Source of the DNA: Candidatus Saccharimonadota bacterium
GTDB lineage: Bacteria > Patescibacteriota > Saccharimonadia > Saccharimonadales > Saccharimonadaceae
DNA length: 64,000 nucleotides
Assembly (NCBI GenBank): GCA_027450165.1
Contig: DAIDKE010000002.1
Span: 94,271-158,270, forward strand
Direction of reading: 5' to 3'
The position numbers and the translations under genes are program-made. The notes under the pieces were generated by a model, which was not told the DNA's origin, did no database searches, and was given only the letters and a program-made list of their open reading frames with translations. Position 1 is the stretch's first letter. Every line of letters starts with the position of its first letter. Below are positions 25,706-34,766 of this stretch, one piece after another.

Positions 25706-26864
25706 GAAATTCCGGAAACAACTGTTTAAATTCGTTTGGCAGCGGTGCCACAAAAACTTTGCGATCAGATGTAGGAATAGTAATTTCTAGACTGTAGGCG
25801 TGCAAATACAACCTATCAGATGGCTTGCCATACACCCGGTCGCCATGAATCGGCGTGCCAATATAGGCCATATGAACGCGCAGCTGATGCGTCCGTCCGG
25901 TCTTGGGCGCTAACTTTACCAGAGACAGATTTTTATTAGCATCAATCACATCATAGGCCGTCTCGGCATCTTTGCCGCCAGCGTCTACCCGAAAAGTGCT
26001 CGGCGTGCTTGGATTACGGCCAAGCGGCAGGTCAATCAGGGCTGAATCAAGCTTCGGTCGGCCATCAACGATCGCCAAATAGGTTTTCTTGGTTTTGCGA
26101 TCGGCAAATTGTTTTTGTAGTAAGACGGCCGTTTCGGGGTTGCGGGCGCCAATAATTACACCAGAAGTGTCGCGGTCCAAACGGTGCACAATGCCCGGTC
26201 GGTTCGTCTCAAGCCCAAAACTCGTATAGCGCCTAAAGAATTCGGCCACCGTAAACTCATCGTTCAGCTCGCCTTTGGAGTGAGTCAAGACGCCGGCCGG
26301 CTTATTAACGACAATCACATTATCGTCGAGGTATAAAATCGGTAACTCGTGCGCCGAGTAATCAAGCTTTTCCGGGAAATTGACCGCTATCGACGACGTC
26401 TCGCTGACCTCTGTTTTTGGCGACGATGCGACATCACCGTCGACTAAAACAAAACCTGATTTAATATATTTCTGCAAAGTACTGCGCGAAAACTCCGGAT
26501 AGCGTTCGGTCAGTTCAACATCGAGCCGTTTTTTAGCCGAAACAGCCTCGAATAGATAGCAATCGTGGCCCTTAAAAGGTATGCCATAGGTCTTGTGGCC
26601 GCCATCTGGACTTTTGACAAGCTCACCGGTGATATTTGGATTAGTCGTTTTTACCAAATTTAAAAGATCATCGGCGTCATCACTGGCTTTAGAATCAAGA
26701 ATGATAACATAGCGCTGCTTGTAAAACCGAAAATCAACCAGAGTCGTCTCTTGGTATGGGTGGTAGTTTTTGGTATAAGTGACGCTGCGCGAGGTATCTT
26801 CGTCTGTAGCGCGTTTAAAACGCCTCAGGACAGCCAGAATATCCGAAGTCGACACCTTGACCAT
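25692..26864 (-). CDS. RluA/RluD-family 23S pseudouridine synthase with an N-terminal extension
   Basis: 390 aa. Residues about 1-108 form an extra domain I do not recognise. An S4 RNA-binding domain (about 112-165, RLDVELTERYPEFSRSTLQKYIKSG) follows, then the catalytic domain with GIVHRLDRDTSG, giving catalytic D230, and KTGRTHQLRVH. It converts uridine to pseudouridine in rRNA. It overlaps holB and lies 1 nt from trpS, in a housekeeping operon. Confidence 0.9.
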   Translation of the reverse strand: MVKVSTSDILAVLRRFKRATDEDTSRSVTYTKNYHPYQETTLVDFRFYKQRYVIILDSKASDDADDLLNLVKTTNPNITGELVKSPDGGHKTYGIPFKGHDCYLFEAVSAKKRLDVELTERYPEFSRSTLQKYIKSGFVLVDGDVASSPKTEVSETSSIAVNFPEKLDYSAHELPILYLDDNVIVVNKPAGVLTHSKGELNDEFTVAEFFRRYTSFGLETNRPGIVHRLDRDTSGVIIGARNPETAVLLQKQFADRKTKKTYLAIVDGRPKLDSALIDLPLGRNPSTPSTFRVDAGGKDAETAYDVIDANKNLSLVKLAPKTGRTHQLRVHMAYIGTPIHGDRVYGKPSDRLYLHAYSLEITIPTSDRKVFVAPLPNEFKQLFPEFHDAS

Positions 26865-26865
26865 C

Positions 26866-27996
26866 TTAAGCCTTTGGTCGCAATCCGACCGCTTGCTGCA
26901 CTTTAAGGAGCGTTTCGTTAGCCACGGGTGTCAAATCGCGTTCTGATTGCTCAAGCTTGGCCAGTACGACCGCATCGTCTACGCTTGCTAGTTTTTGCTG
27001 GAAGTCAACCAAGAAGTTCTTAACCGCATCGGCAACAACGGCCTTAAAATCACCATAACGGGTTTTGCCCTCAAACTCAGCCGCAATATCATTCAACTTT
27101 ACGCCTCGCAATAAGGCTAAAATTTCTAGTAAATTACTAATTCCTGGCTGATTAGCACGATCAAAGCGAACCATTGCCTTGTCGTCGGTCGTAGCGCCCA
27201 TAACCTTACGAGCAGCCTCGTCTGGGTTGTCTCCCAAAAATATAACTCCCCGACCCGATTCATCGCTCTTGCTCATTTTTTTGGTTGGAGTCAATAAGTC
27301 CATAATCCTTAGGCCCTGATCCTTGCCGAAGAAAGCATGCTGCTCTTTGACAGCCTCAGGAATATCGAATAACTCGCCAAAACGGTTATTCATCCTCTCG
27401 GCGATATTACGAGTAAACTCAAGGTGCTGCGTCTGATCGTCACCTACCGGTATATATTTGGCGCCGTATAGCAATATATCTGCTGCCATTAAAACCGGGT
27501 AGTTAAATAGGCCTACAGATACCCTATCGATATGGTTATTTTCTATCTCAATCTGTTTGTCCTCATCCCATACTAGCTCACCATTAACCGGTTTGAGGGG
27601 GGGCGTTTCCATCCGAGGTTGCGATAATATATGTTGAGACTTATCTTTAAACTGAGTCATACGACTCATTTCGCCAAATCCAGTAAAACAATCTAGAATC
27701 CACGTGAGCTCGCTGTGTGCCGAGATATAACTCTGTCGATAGAGGTAAATATCAGAGTTATTTAGAGGTAAACCAGCCGCCGTAAATATACGTGCGTTAT
27801 GCAACGTCTGTTCGTATAGCTGCGTGTGATCAATTGGTGTTGTAAAACTATGCAGATCAGGAATAAACATATTAATTTGATATTCGCCAGCATGGTTTCT
27901 GGCCATATCAACCGTCGGTAAAATACCACCAAAGTAATTACCTAGTGTCAAATCATTATTAGCGCGAATACCGGTCAGAATTACAGTTTTACTCAT
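26866..27996 (-). CDS. trpS: Tryptophanyl-tRNA synthetase
   Basis: 376 aa class I synthetase. The HIGH-type motif is LTLGNYFG near residue 16 and the KMSKS motif is KKMSKSDESG near 240. PVLMAADILLYGAKYIPVGDDQTQHLE is the Trp-binding core. A segment of about 45 aa before this core (QPRMETPPLKPVNGELVWDE and around) makes the protein longer than the usual ~330 aa. The 5' part uses ATA and AGG codons more than its neighbours, a weak sign of different history. Confidence 0.95.
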   Translation of the reverse strand: MSKTVILTGIRANNDLTLGNYFGGILPTVDMARNHAGEYQINMFIPDLHSFTTPIDHTQLYEQTLHNARIFTAAGLPLNNSDIYLYRQSYISAHSELTWILDCFTGFGEMSRMTQFKDKSQHILSQPRMETPPLKPVNGELVWDEDKQIEIENNHIDRVSVGLFNYPVLMAADILLYGAKYIPVGDDQTQHLEFTRNIAERMNNRFGELFDIPEAVKEQHAFFGKDQGLRIMDLLTPTKKMSKSDESGRGVIFLGDNPDEAARKVMGATTDDKAMVRFDRANQPGISNLLEILALLRGVKLNDIAAEFEGKTRYGDFKAVVADAVKNFLVDFQQKLASVDDAVVLAKLEQSERDLTPVANETLLKVQQAVGLRPKA

Positions 27997-28005
27997 TGCT
28001 AGTTA

Positions 28006-28809
28006 TTATACCATCCCTTTAAGGGCTTTCACCACCTGGCCAACATACAAACCGCGCACTTCATGACCCGCGGCAACGGTTTTTAGAACAACCTTCTTGT
28101 TATTGGCCGTTAAATAACGCAGATTTGCGCCGTTTACCACCGGGTCAAGCAGCCCCTGAAAGATCGTGATTGGTTTTTTAAGCGTTAAAGCATGGGCCAA
28201 GCTTTCTTGGTTAATAATACTGGCTTCAAGACTGGCAATATAGCTGGCTATGTTCTCATCATTAAGGTTAAACGACGAATTTAATAGCCCCGCCCGCAGC
28301 GCCAGCTGCGATATCCTCACAAATTGCTTGGGATATTTATGTACCTCGCGGTATAACTGGCGCAAACTGGCATCTTTAACGGCGCCAAAATAACGCCGAT
28401 CACCATCTGGGCGATAAAATGGCGGACTGCACAAAACAAGTGATTTTACCAGTATTGGATACCGCCTGGCTACTTCAACCGCTACCAGCGCCCCCAGCGA
28501 ATGCCCCACCACAATTAGCCGCCGATTAAGCTGAAGCTTCAGCAAGGTGGCGATAATTGCCTTAGCCTGGGTGGTGGTGTCGTATTTTGCCCAATCCGGC
28601 TTCGGTGAGTTGCCAAAACCTAAGAGGTCGATGCTATAAATCGTTACATCTTCGGGCATTTTGGCGATAACTTCGCGCCAAGCGTCGCCGGTGTTGCCTA
28701 TTCCGTGAATAAATAAGATAGCGGCCTTTGATTTGGTTGGGCGCTGATTGTAGCGTACCTCGAGCGTATAAGGCACCCTTAACCATTTGTGAACTAGTTT
28801 GTCTAACAC
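28006..28809 (-). CDS. Alpha/beta hydrolase
   Basis: 267 aa. The oxyanion strand LFIHGIGNTGDAW, the nucleophile elbow VGHSLGA (S104), acid GLLDP and AAGHEV histidine give a full triad of the alpha/beta hydrolase fold. Substrate unknown; no signal peptide. GTG start with AGGA 3 nt away; TAGAAT lies six bases before it, so a leaderless message is possible. Confidence 0.85.
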   Translation of the reverse strand: MLDKLVHKWLRVPYTLEVRYNQRPTKSKAAILFIHGIGNTGDAWREVIAKMPEDVTIYSIDLLGFGNSPKPDWAKYDTTTQAKAIIATLLKLQLNRRLIVVGHSLGALVAVEVARRYPILVKSLVLCSPPFYRPDGDRRYFGAVKDASLRQLYREVHKYPKQFVRISQLALRAGLLNSSFNLNDENIASYIASLEASIINQESLAHALTLKKPITIFQGLLDPVVNGANLRYLTANNKKVVLKTVAAGHEVRGLYVGQVVKALKGMV

Positions 28810-28822
28810 AATCCTATTCTAA

Positions 28823-28853
28823 CAAAAAAGACCCCCTGACGAGGATCTTTTTC
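28823..28853 (-). terminator. Terminator of the alpha operon (after rpsI)
   Basis: Minus-strand AGATCCTC-GTC-AGGGGGTCT followed by TTTTT, 15 nt after the rpsI stop. The stem contains two G-U pairs. Confidence 0.85.
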
Positions 28854-28867
28854 GTAGATTTGCAGTA

Positions 28868-29266
28868 CTAACGCTTCGAGAATTGCTCGCGTTTGCGGGC
28901 GCTGCGTAGACCGTATTTCTTGCGCTCTTTTTCGCGTGAGTCGCGCTTCAACAGCTCGGCTTTCTTGAGCGTACCACGAAGGTCACCAAAAGCGGTTGTC
29001 AGAGCCTTGGCTACAGCCAACTTGATAGCGTCAACCTGACCAGCAACACCACCACCCGCAACACGGATAGTAACGTCGAAGTCACCTTGTTTGTTAACAA
29101 GTGCTAGTGGGTCGGTAATTTCAGCCAACAAAGTTTTGTTGTCAGATAGGTACTCAGCAGCTGGCTTGTCGTTGATGGTAATGTTACCTTTACCAGTGTA
29201 CAAGCGGGCGCGAGCAGTAGCGCTCTTGCGTCGTCCTAGACCGTAGAAATATTTTTTCTCAGCCAT
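28868..29266 (-). CDS. rpsI: Ribosomal protein S9
   Basis: 132 aa. YFYGLGRRKSATARARL at the N-terminus and the conserved REKERKKYGLRSARKREQF core. It ends in SKR, the tail that reaches the P-site tRNA. Last gene of the rplQ-rplM-rpsI unit; 1 nt after rplM. Confidence 0.98.
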   Translation of the reverse strand: MAEKKYFYGLGRRKSATARARLYTGKGNITINDKPAAEYLSDNKTLLAEITDPLALVNKQGDFDVTIRVAGGGVAGQVDAIKLAVAKALTTAFGDLRGTLKKAELLKRDSREKERKKYGLRSARKREQFSKR

Positions 29267-29267
29267 C

Positions 29268-29708
29268 TTACTTTACCTCAACTTTCTCTGGAGTTTGAGC
29301 GGTGTGAGCGTGCTCGCTACCGGCAAAAATCTTCAGACGGGCCATGCGATCGGCGGCCAATTTGTTCTTTGGAATCATGCCTTTAACGGCATTTTCGATG
29401 ATGCGCTCAGGTGCTTTGGCGCGAACTTCGGCCAAAGTTGCATCTTTGATACCACCAGGAAAACCTGAGTGGCGGTAGTAAATCTTGCCGGTTTCTTTAT
29501 TGCCGGTAACTACGGTTTTAGCAGCATTGATGATTACGACGTAGTCGCCACCGTCAACGTGTGGAGTGTAGGTTGGTTTGTACTTACCAATCAAGTATTT
29601 AGCAGCTTCGGTCGCAATGCGTCCTAGCGGTGCTTCAGCGGCATCAAGCAGAATCCAGCGGCGTGAGACGTCGGCAGGTTTTTGTGAGAAGGTCTTAAAC
29701 TCGGCCAT
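29268..29708 (-). CDS. rplM: Ribosomal protein L13
   Basis: 146 aa, usual length. WILLDAAEAPLGRIATEAAKYL and GDYVVIINAAKTVVTGNK are family signatures. Its ATG overlaps the rplQ stop. Confidence 0.98.
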   Translation of the reverse strand: MAEFKTFSQKPADVSRRWILLDAAEAPLGRIATEAAKYLIGKYKPTYTPHVDGGDYVVIINAAKTVVTGNKETGKIYYRHSGFPGGIKDATLAEVRAKAPERIIENAVKGMIPKNKLAADRMARLKIFAGSEHAHTAQTPEKVEVK

Positions 29709-30160
29709 TACGCTTTCACCTCTTCTTTCTTAGCAACTGGTTTCTTGGCAGCGGCTGGTTTTTCAACTGGCTTAACGACCTCGGCTTTTGGAGCGGCCTT
29801 AAGTTCGTCGACAAACTCGATAATCGCCATTTGGGCGGTGTCGCCAACACGCAGACGGGTTCGCTCAACGCGGACGTGACCGCTAGTGCGACCAGTCAGC
29901 TGAGGAGCAATTTCGTCAACGAGTTTAAAGGCGGCAACTTGAGTGGTCAGCCCAGCAATCACCATGCGGCGGTTTGCTAGGTCACCCTTTTTAGCCTTTG
30001 TGATCAATTTTTCAATATAACGGACTAGTTCTTTAGCCTTTGGCAAAGTCGTTTCGATTTTGCCATGCATGACCAAGTCAGTCGCAAGACCCTTCAAAAG
30101 GGCTTTGCGCTGGTCGCGCTCGCGGCCGAACTTTCGTCCTACGTAACCGTGTCGGTGCAT
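29708..30160 (-). CDS. rplQ: Ribosomal protein L17 with Lys/Ala/Pro tail
   Basis: 150 aa. MHRHGYVGRKFGRERDQRKALLK is the typical start. About 30 residues of Lys, Ala, Pro and Val (KPVEKPAAAKKPVAKKEEVKA) extend the C-terminus, a tail type also seen here on L22. Confidence 0.97.
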   Translation of the reverse strand: MHRHGYVGRKFGRERDQRKALLKGLATDLVMHGKIETTLPKAKELVRYIEKLITKAKKGDLANRRMVIAGLTTQVAAFKLVDEIAPQLTGRTSGHVRVERTRLRVGDTAQMAIIEFVDELKAAPKAEVVKPVEKPAAAKKPVAKKEEVKA

Positions 30161-30163
30161 ATT

Positions 30164-31087
30164 CTAAAGTTCCAATTCCGCCAATTTATCTTTAACTTCA
30201 TCAAGCGCTTTGCTGCCGAAACCCTTTAGTTCGCGTAGATCTTGCTCTGAAAGAGTGACCAAGTCGTGAACAGTGCGGATGTCGTTGTTAATCAAAGCGT
30301 TAGCTGTGCGGGCACTCAGGTTGAGCTCTTCAATTGGCGTATTGAGCTCGCTGGAGTCGTCCTCTGCTTCTTGACCAAGTGCTGGAGCTGATTCAACGGT
30401 AGTTGAACCGGCTAGAGCGGTGTATTGGTTAACCAAGATAGCAGCGGCTTCCTCAAAAGCTTCGCGTGGGCTTAGTGAACCGTTGGTTTCGACGTTCAGG
30501 GTCAATTTGTCTAGGTTGGTTTCTTGGCCAACACGGGTGCTATCAACTTTGTAGCGAACGCGGATAACCGGGCTGTACAAAGCGTCAAGGGCGATCATGT
30601 CGCTGTGCAAGCGGTGAGCGCTTGACTCTTCGATGGTCTCGTAACCGCGACCAGCTTCAGCAACAATATCCATAACAACCGTCTTCTTAGGGTCGTCAAT
30701 TGTGGCAATAACTTGGTCTGGGTTAACGATCTCGACGTCGGCGTTAGCCTTGATGTCGGCAGCAGTAATGACACCGGCACCCTTTTTCTCTAGACGCAGT
30801 TCAACTGGTTCGTCAGTTTTGACAATCAAGTGAACGTTCTTTAGGTTCAACATGATGTCAACGACATCTTCTTTGATACCCTCAACGGTGGTAAATTCGT
30901 GGCTGGCGCCCTCAACACGGAAAGCGACAATTGCGCCACCGCGAACGCTTGAAAGCAGCACGCGACGAAGACTATTACCAAGTGTATTACCGTAACCTGC
31001 GTGCAGCGGCTCGATTACGAAGCTGGCGCTGGTTGCGCTGTGCTCGTCGACGCTGGCTAGTGCTGGGTTGTGAATAACTTTTGTCAT
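30164..31087 (-). CDS. rpoA: RNA polymerase alpha subunit
   Basis: 307 aa from the ATG at 31087, chosen because AAGGAG lies 8 nt upstream; a reading from 31129 would overlap rpsD. The N-terminal dimerisation domain contains GYGNTLGNSLRRVLLSS. The C-terminal domain (about 245-307, TPIEELNLSARTANALINN) binds UP elements and activators. No cysteine is present in the chain. Confidence 0.97.
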   Translation of the reverse strand: MTKVIHNPALASVDEHSATSASFVIEPLHAGYGNTLGNSLRRVLLSSVRGGAIVAFRVEGASHEFTTVEGIKEDVVDIMLNLKNVHLIVKTDEPVELRLEKKGAGVITAADIKANADVEIVNPDQVIATIDDPKKTVVMDIVAEAGRGYETIEESSAHRLHSDMIALDALYSPVIRVRYKVDSTRVGQETNLDKLTLNVETNGSLSPREAFEEAAAILVNQYTALAGSTTVESAPALGQEAEDDSSELNTPIEELNLSARTANALINNDIRTVHDLVTLSEQDLRELKGFGSKALDEVKDKLAELEL

Positions 31088-31106
31088 TATAATAGGCTCC
31101 TTACCC

Positions 31107-31724
31107 TTAGCGTGAGTAGTACTCAACAATTAGCTGTTCGTTGATATCTGGCTCGGCCTCTGCGCGTAGTGGCAGGCCGGTAATTGAAATCGTAAGCTTC
31201 TTAGAATCACTCTTCAACCAACTTAGTGGCTGTTGGCTAGTAGCCGCGACAACGTCATTGATGTTACCGAAGTAACCATCTTTGGCACTGTGCTGACGAA
31301 CGGTAATTTCATCACCTGGCTTCAGGCGAATCGATGGAATGTCAACGCGGCGGCCGTTCAACATAAAGTGGCCGTGGCTAACCAACTGGCGGGCAGCGCG
31401 ACGACTAACGGCGAAACCTGCGCGGTAAACGGCGTTGTCGAGACGTAGCTCTAGTAGTTGGAGTAGGTTTTCACCGGCTAGGCCTGGACGGCGGCCGGCT
31501 TCAACCATCAACTTAGCGAATTGCTTTTCAAGCAGACCGTACAAACGGCGAACTTTTTGCTTTTCACGTAGCTGAGTTAGGTACAAACCGGATTTGCCCT
31601 GACGAGCACCAGAGTGCTGACCTGGAATACCAGACTTACGAGCCATGATCTTGTGAGCCTTAGGGTGAAGGGCGTAACCTTCGCGACGGCTCTGCTTAAC
31701 AATAGGAGAAGTTTCTCGTGCCAT
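31107..31724 (-). CDS. rpsD: Ribosomal protein S4
   Basis: 205 aa. GQHSGARQGKSGLYLTQLREKQKVRRLYG and the S4 fold RLDNAVYRAGFAVSRRAARQLVSHGH. No N-terminal zinc cysteines. Primary 16S-binding assembly protein. Ends GLPLRAEAEPDINEQLIVEYYSR as is typical. Confidence 0.98.
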   Translation of the reverse strand: MARETSPIVKQSRREGYALHPKAHKIMARKSGIPGQHSGARQGKSGLYLTQLREKQKVRRLYGLLEKQFAKLMVEAGRRPGLAGENLLQLLELRLDNAVYRAGFAVSRRAARQLVSHGHFMLNGRRVDIPSIRLKPGDEITVRQHSAKDGYFGNINDVVAATSQQPLSWLKSDSKKLTISITGLPLRAEAEPDINEQLIVEYYSR

Positions 31725-31727
31725 ATG

Positions 31728-32120
31728 CTAAGCCCTCCTTGCCTTACGTGGACGAACACCGCCGTGAGGCACGCCAGTTACGTCCTTAATACTATCAACC
31801 CGAATGTCGAATCCGCTCAAAGCACGGATAGCGGCATCGCGACCCAGACCAACACCCTTAACGAAAACGTCAACTGATGTTAGACCAAATTGCTTAGCTG
31901 CCTCAGCGGCTTTTTCAGCAGCAACTTGGGCGGCATAAGCCGTGCCCTTTTTGCTACCACGAAAACCGGTTGCGCCAGCGCTACTTGAGGCGATAACGTT
32001 ACCGTTCTTGTCTGAGAACGTAACAATCGTGTTGTTAAATGTTGCTTGAACGTGCAGTTGACCAGAAAGAACTGATCGGCGCTGCTTTTTACGAGTTGTC
32101 GTAGATTTTGCTTCTGCCAT
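31728..32120 (-). CDS. rpsK: Ribosomal protein S11
   Basis: 130 aa. GQLHVQATFNNTIVTFSDKNGNVI and the GVPHGGVRPRKARRA C-terminus. Forms the platform of the small subunit. Confidence 0.98.
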   Translation of the reverse strand: MAEAKSTTTRKKQRRSVLSGQLHVQATFNNTIVTFSDKNGNVIASSSAGATGFRGSKKGTAYAAQVAAEKAAEAAKQFGLTSVDVFVKGVGLGRDAAIRALSGFDIRVDSIKDVTGVPHGGVRPRKARRA

Positions 32121-32135
32121 AATCTAATTCCTTTC

Positions 32136-32522
32136 CTAGGTCTTACTTGCTGATTTAGGTTGCGCGCCACCAACTGCGATCGCTCGACCCTTGCGAGTTC
32201 GTGCATTCGTACGGGTACGTTGACCGTGAACCGGTAGTCCAGCCTTGTGGCGTAGACCGCGGTAAGCGTTGATGTCTTTAAGACGCTTAATATTGTTTGT
32301 TACGAGGCGCTGTAAGTCACCTTCAGTGGTGTAATCGCGATCGATTACCTCACGAAGTCGTTGTTCTTCAGCCTCGGTGAGATCTTTCACCCGAGTGGTC
32401 GGCTCTACTTTAGCCGCCGCAAGGATGTCTCGAGCAAACTTCGGACCGACACCATAAATATAGGTGAGAGCGATCTGAACTTGCTTTTCTGAGGGGATGG
32501 TTACCCCAGCAATTCGAGCCAT
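32136..32522 (-). CDS. rpsM: Ribosomal protein S13
   Basis: 128 aa. [26 protein letters not shown] at the start and [21 protein letters not shown] near the end. The C-terminal tail is extended ([15 protein letters not shown]). It starts 2 nt after the rpmJ stop. Confidence 0.98.
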   Translation of the reverse strand: MARIAGVTIPSEKQVQIALTYIYGVGPKFARDILAAAKVEPTTRVKDLTEAEEQRLREVIDRDYTTEGDLQRLVTNNIKRLKDINAYRGLRHKAGLPVHGQRTRTNARTRKGRAIAVGGAQPKSASKT

Positions 32523-32524
32523 GC

Positions 32525-32641
32525 TTAACCCTGCCTTTGCTTATTCTTAGGTTTCTTCTTGTTGATGACGTACAGGCGGCCTTTACGGCGCACTAATTGG
32601 TCATCGGGACTAATTTTTTTGACACTCGCACGAACTTTCAT
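32525..32641 (-). CDS. rpmJ: Ribosomal protein L36, zinc-free form
   Basis: 38 aa: starts [20 protein letters not shown] and ends KPKNKQRQG. The three cysteines and the histidine of zinc-type L36 are replaced (SPDD where MCxxC is usual; N and K in the C-terminal half). Position between infA and rpsM is the standard one. Confidence 0.95.
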   Translation of the reverse strand: MKVRASVKKISPDDQLVRRKGRLYVINKKKPKNKQRQG

Positions 32642-32665
32642 GAGCGCATAAAACTCCCGTTTAAT

Positions 32666-32890
32666 TTAATCTTTGTGGCGATAGACGATTCTTCCCTTAG
32701 TAAGATCATAAGGGGTCATCTCGACATCGACCGTGTCACCCGGCACCAAACGAATATAGTTTTTACGCATTTTTCCGCTGATGTGGGCGATAATACCATG
32801 GCCGTTCTCAAGTTCAACCTTAAATTGCGTATTAGGCAGTGCTTCCACTACCCGACCTCGCATCTTAATTACTTCCTTTTGATTGACCAT
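32666..32890 (-). CDS. infA: Translation initiation factor IF-1
   Basis: 74 aa single OB-fold. [23 protein letters not shown] and [23 protein letters not shown] are the family core. Two promoters lie upstream (32933-32906 and 33018-32990). There is no adk or map between it and secY. Confidence 0.98.
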   Translation of the reverse strand: MVNQKEVIKMRGRVVEALPNTQFKVELENGHGIIAHISGKMRKNYIRLVPGDTVDVEMTPYDLTKGRIVYRHKD

Positions 32891-32905
32891 AAGCTACAGT
32901 AGTGC

Positions 32906-32933
32906 ATTATACACGAAAAATCACCTGTCGTAA
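32906..32933 (-). promoter_or_regulatory. Proximal promoter of the infA operon
   Basis: TTACGA (32933-32928), 16-nt spacer, TATAAT (32911-32906), only 15 nt before the infA ATG. Confidence 0.55.
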
Positions 32934-32989
32934 AGCATTTTCAAGAATATCAGACCGACGAATCGGCGCGATGATTAACTTATGCACCT

Positions 32990-33018
32990 ATTTTATCGTT
33001 TGGGGCATTACGAGTCAA
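32990..33018 (-). promoter_or_regulatory. Distal promoter of the infA operon
   Basis: TTGACT (33018-33013), 17-nt spacer, TAAAAT (32995-32990). Directs infA-rpmJ-rpsM-rpsK-rpsD-rpoA-rplQ-rplM-rpsI. Confidence 0.75.
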
Positions 33019-33212
33019 TATGGGAGCTCGGTCGAGCTATGAGGGACAATCTGCAGCCCAAGTATCGACGGGCGCCGGGGCGCCGTTCGGCACGTGGCGC
33101 GAAGCCTGTCCCGAGTGGCTTGAACGAGATTCCTTACTTATAATCGTATGGCTTCGCCATAGGACTACGCGTAGCTCGGTAAAGTTCGTGCAAGCACGCC
33201 CTTTACGCTCGC
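33019..33212. other. Structured GC-rich intergenic region, candidate non-coding RNA
   Basis: 194 nt between the secY stop and the infA promoter with no supported gene. About 33020-33048 (through GGAGCTCGGTCGAGCTATGA to GGGACA) pairs imperfectly with TGTCCC to TTCCTTA (about 33113-33143), making a long hairpin around a GC-rich inner domain (GGCGCCGGGGCGCC). Two further hairpins follow: ATGGC-TTCG-CCAT (UUCG loop, near 33150) and GTAAAG..CGTGC-AA-GCACG..CTTTAC (33179-33206). It has no SRP RNA tetraloop or tRNA T-arm. A 6S-like or novel RNA, or the secY 3' UTR, are possible; strand is not settled. Confidence 0.45.
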
Positions 33213-34625
33213 CTACTTGTAGTCATCGTATGTCACCATCAAGGCGCGTGAGTTGACCTGACGGATTGTCTCAAGGGCGACGGCAACGACAATCAAGAGT
33301 CCGGTACCACCGATTGATAGGTTGGTGCCTGAAATACCAGCGACATTATAGAGTAAGTAGTCAGCAATAAACGGAGTAACAGCTACCAAGCCAAGCACGA
33401 TAGCACCGAAGAAAATCAAGCGATTGACGGTTTGGTTGAGATACTTTTCGGTTTGTAGGCCCGGGCGAACACCCTCGATAAAGCCACCCTGTTTTTGCAG
33501 GTTCTCGGCAATTTCGTTGGAGTTAAAGACAATACCGGTATAGAAATAGGTAAAGATAATCACCAGCAAGAAGTACGATACCGGATAAATGAACGATTGC
33601 CAGGTTGCGCCAGTAAAGGCGCCGGCTTGTGGTGCCTGGAACCAAGTCACCAGGTTATTAGCAAGGGCTGCCCAGTGGGTATTGCCAGTAGCTTTTAGAA
33701 CCTGACCCAAGAAGGCTGGTAGCGACAAAAAGGCGACGGCGAAGATAACCGGAATAACACCAGCGGCAATTAACTTGACTGGCAAGATACTCTTTACGCC
33801 ACCGTAGTTAGTGTTACCTTGCACGCGCTTGGCATAGTTGATCGTAATCACCCGCTGCGCCTCGTTAATCTTAACTAGGATATACAGAATGATAAGCGAA
33901 AATGCCAAAATACCCAGTGTCACATAGGTTACTAACGGGTTCATCGGCAGCGTAAACCAGTTAAAGACGTGTAGCGAGCCGTTTGACGTGTTAAACAGCG
34001 ATGAAATCAAAGACGCCAGTGTTGTTGGCAGCTGGCTAATAATACCGGCAAAAATCATAATACTGATACCGTTACCAATTCCCTGCTCGGTTACTAGCTC
34101 ACCCAGCCACATCAGCATAATCGATCCGGCCGACATCGCCGTTACTGCTACGATCCACTCTGTTAGCGTGGTTGCGCCAAGTGAGGTAGAGTTACTGGCC
34201 AGAACGGTTTGCTGCAAGATATAAATGAAAGCAATTGACTGCAAAATAGCTAGCGGAACAGTAATAATACGGGTCCACTGGTTAATCTTGCGGCGGCCTG
34301 ACTCACCATCTTTGTGCAGCTCCTCGAGCCGCGGAATAGCCTTGGTTAATAGCTGCGTAATAACCGACGCCGTAATAAATGGCGTCAAACCAACCAAGAC
34401 AATCGAAAAGCTCGCCAGAGCACCACCTGAAATAAGGTTCAGAAACCCACCAAAGTTAGAACTGTTAACGACACTGTCAATAACATCCTTGAGCTTTGAT
34501 GGCTCGGCTAGCGGCACTGGAATGTGTGCCAAAAAGCGATAAATAACGATAATACCAAACACCGCCAGCAGACGTTTCTGCATGTCACGATTCTTGAGCG
34601 AACGAAATATTGTCTTGTAGTTCAT
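33213..34625 (-). CDS. secY: Preprotein translocase subunit SecY
   Basis: 470 aa with ten membrane helices. The start is MNYKTIFRSLKNRDMQKRLL. Landmarks are GLTPFITASVITQLLTKAIPRLEELHKDGESGRRKINQWTR near residue 90 and NSNEIAENLQKQGGFIEGVRPG near 375. It forms the protein-export channel. Normally directly after rplO; here it has its own promoter and is separated from rplO by an inserted gene. Confidence 0.97.
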   Translation of the reverse strand: MNYKTIFRSLKNRDMQKRLLAVFGIIVIYRFLAHIPVPLAEPSKLKDVIDSVVNSSNFGGFLNLISGGALASFSIVLVGLTPFITASVITQLLTKAIPRLEELHKDGESGRRKINQWTRIITVPLAILQSIAFIYILQQTVLASNSTSLGATTLTEWIVAVTAMSAGSIMLMWLGELVTEQGIGNGISIMIFAGIISQLPTTLASLISSLFNTSNGSLHVFNWFTLPMNPLVTYVTLGILAFSLIILYILVKINEAQRVITINYAKRVQGNTNYGGVKSILPVKLIAAGVIPVIFAVAFLSLPAFLGQVLKATGNTHWAALANNLVTWFQAPQAGAFTGATWQSFIYPVSYFLLVIIFTYFYTGIVFNSNEIAENLQKQGGFIEGVRPGLQTEKYLNQTVNRLIFFGAIVLGLVAVTPFIADYLLYNVAGISGTNLSIGGTGLLIVVAVALETIRQVNSRALMVTYDDYK

Positions 34626-34684
34626 CTGTCTCTCTTAGCCTATTCTGTTTTATAACCACTCCCAAGAGAGGTTCAATACACTAT

Positions 34685-34713
34685 ATTTTAACACATCCTG
34701 CGGTATTTAAACT
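34685..34713 (-). promoter_or_regulatory. Probable secY promoter
   Basis: TAAAAT (34690-34685) with a poor -35 (AGTTTA at 17 nt or TTTAAA at 15 nt). Its presence between terminators and secY implies independent transcription. Confidence 0.45.
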
Positions 34714-34714
34714 A

Positions 34715-34738
34715 AAAAATAAGCCCCTGATGGGGTTA
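34715..34738 (-). terminator. Second terminator upstream of secY
   Basis: AACCCC-ATCA-GGGGCTT followed by ATTTTTT on the minus strand. It lies between the cassette terminator and the secY promoter and may be the remnant of the original rplO end. Confidence 0.65.
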
Positions 34739-34766
34739 AAGATCGTGAAAGCGTCATATAAAGTAA

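Noticed and set aside
33019..33212. SRP (4.5S) RNA, tmRNA or RNase P RNA
   Set aside because: No GGAA-type SRP tetraloop with the AGCAG bulge, no tRNA-like T-arm, and far too short for RNase P RNA.
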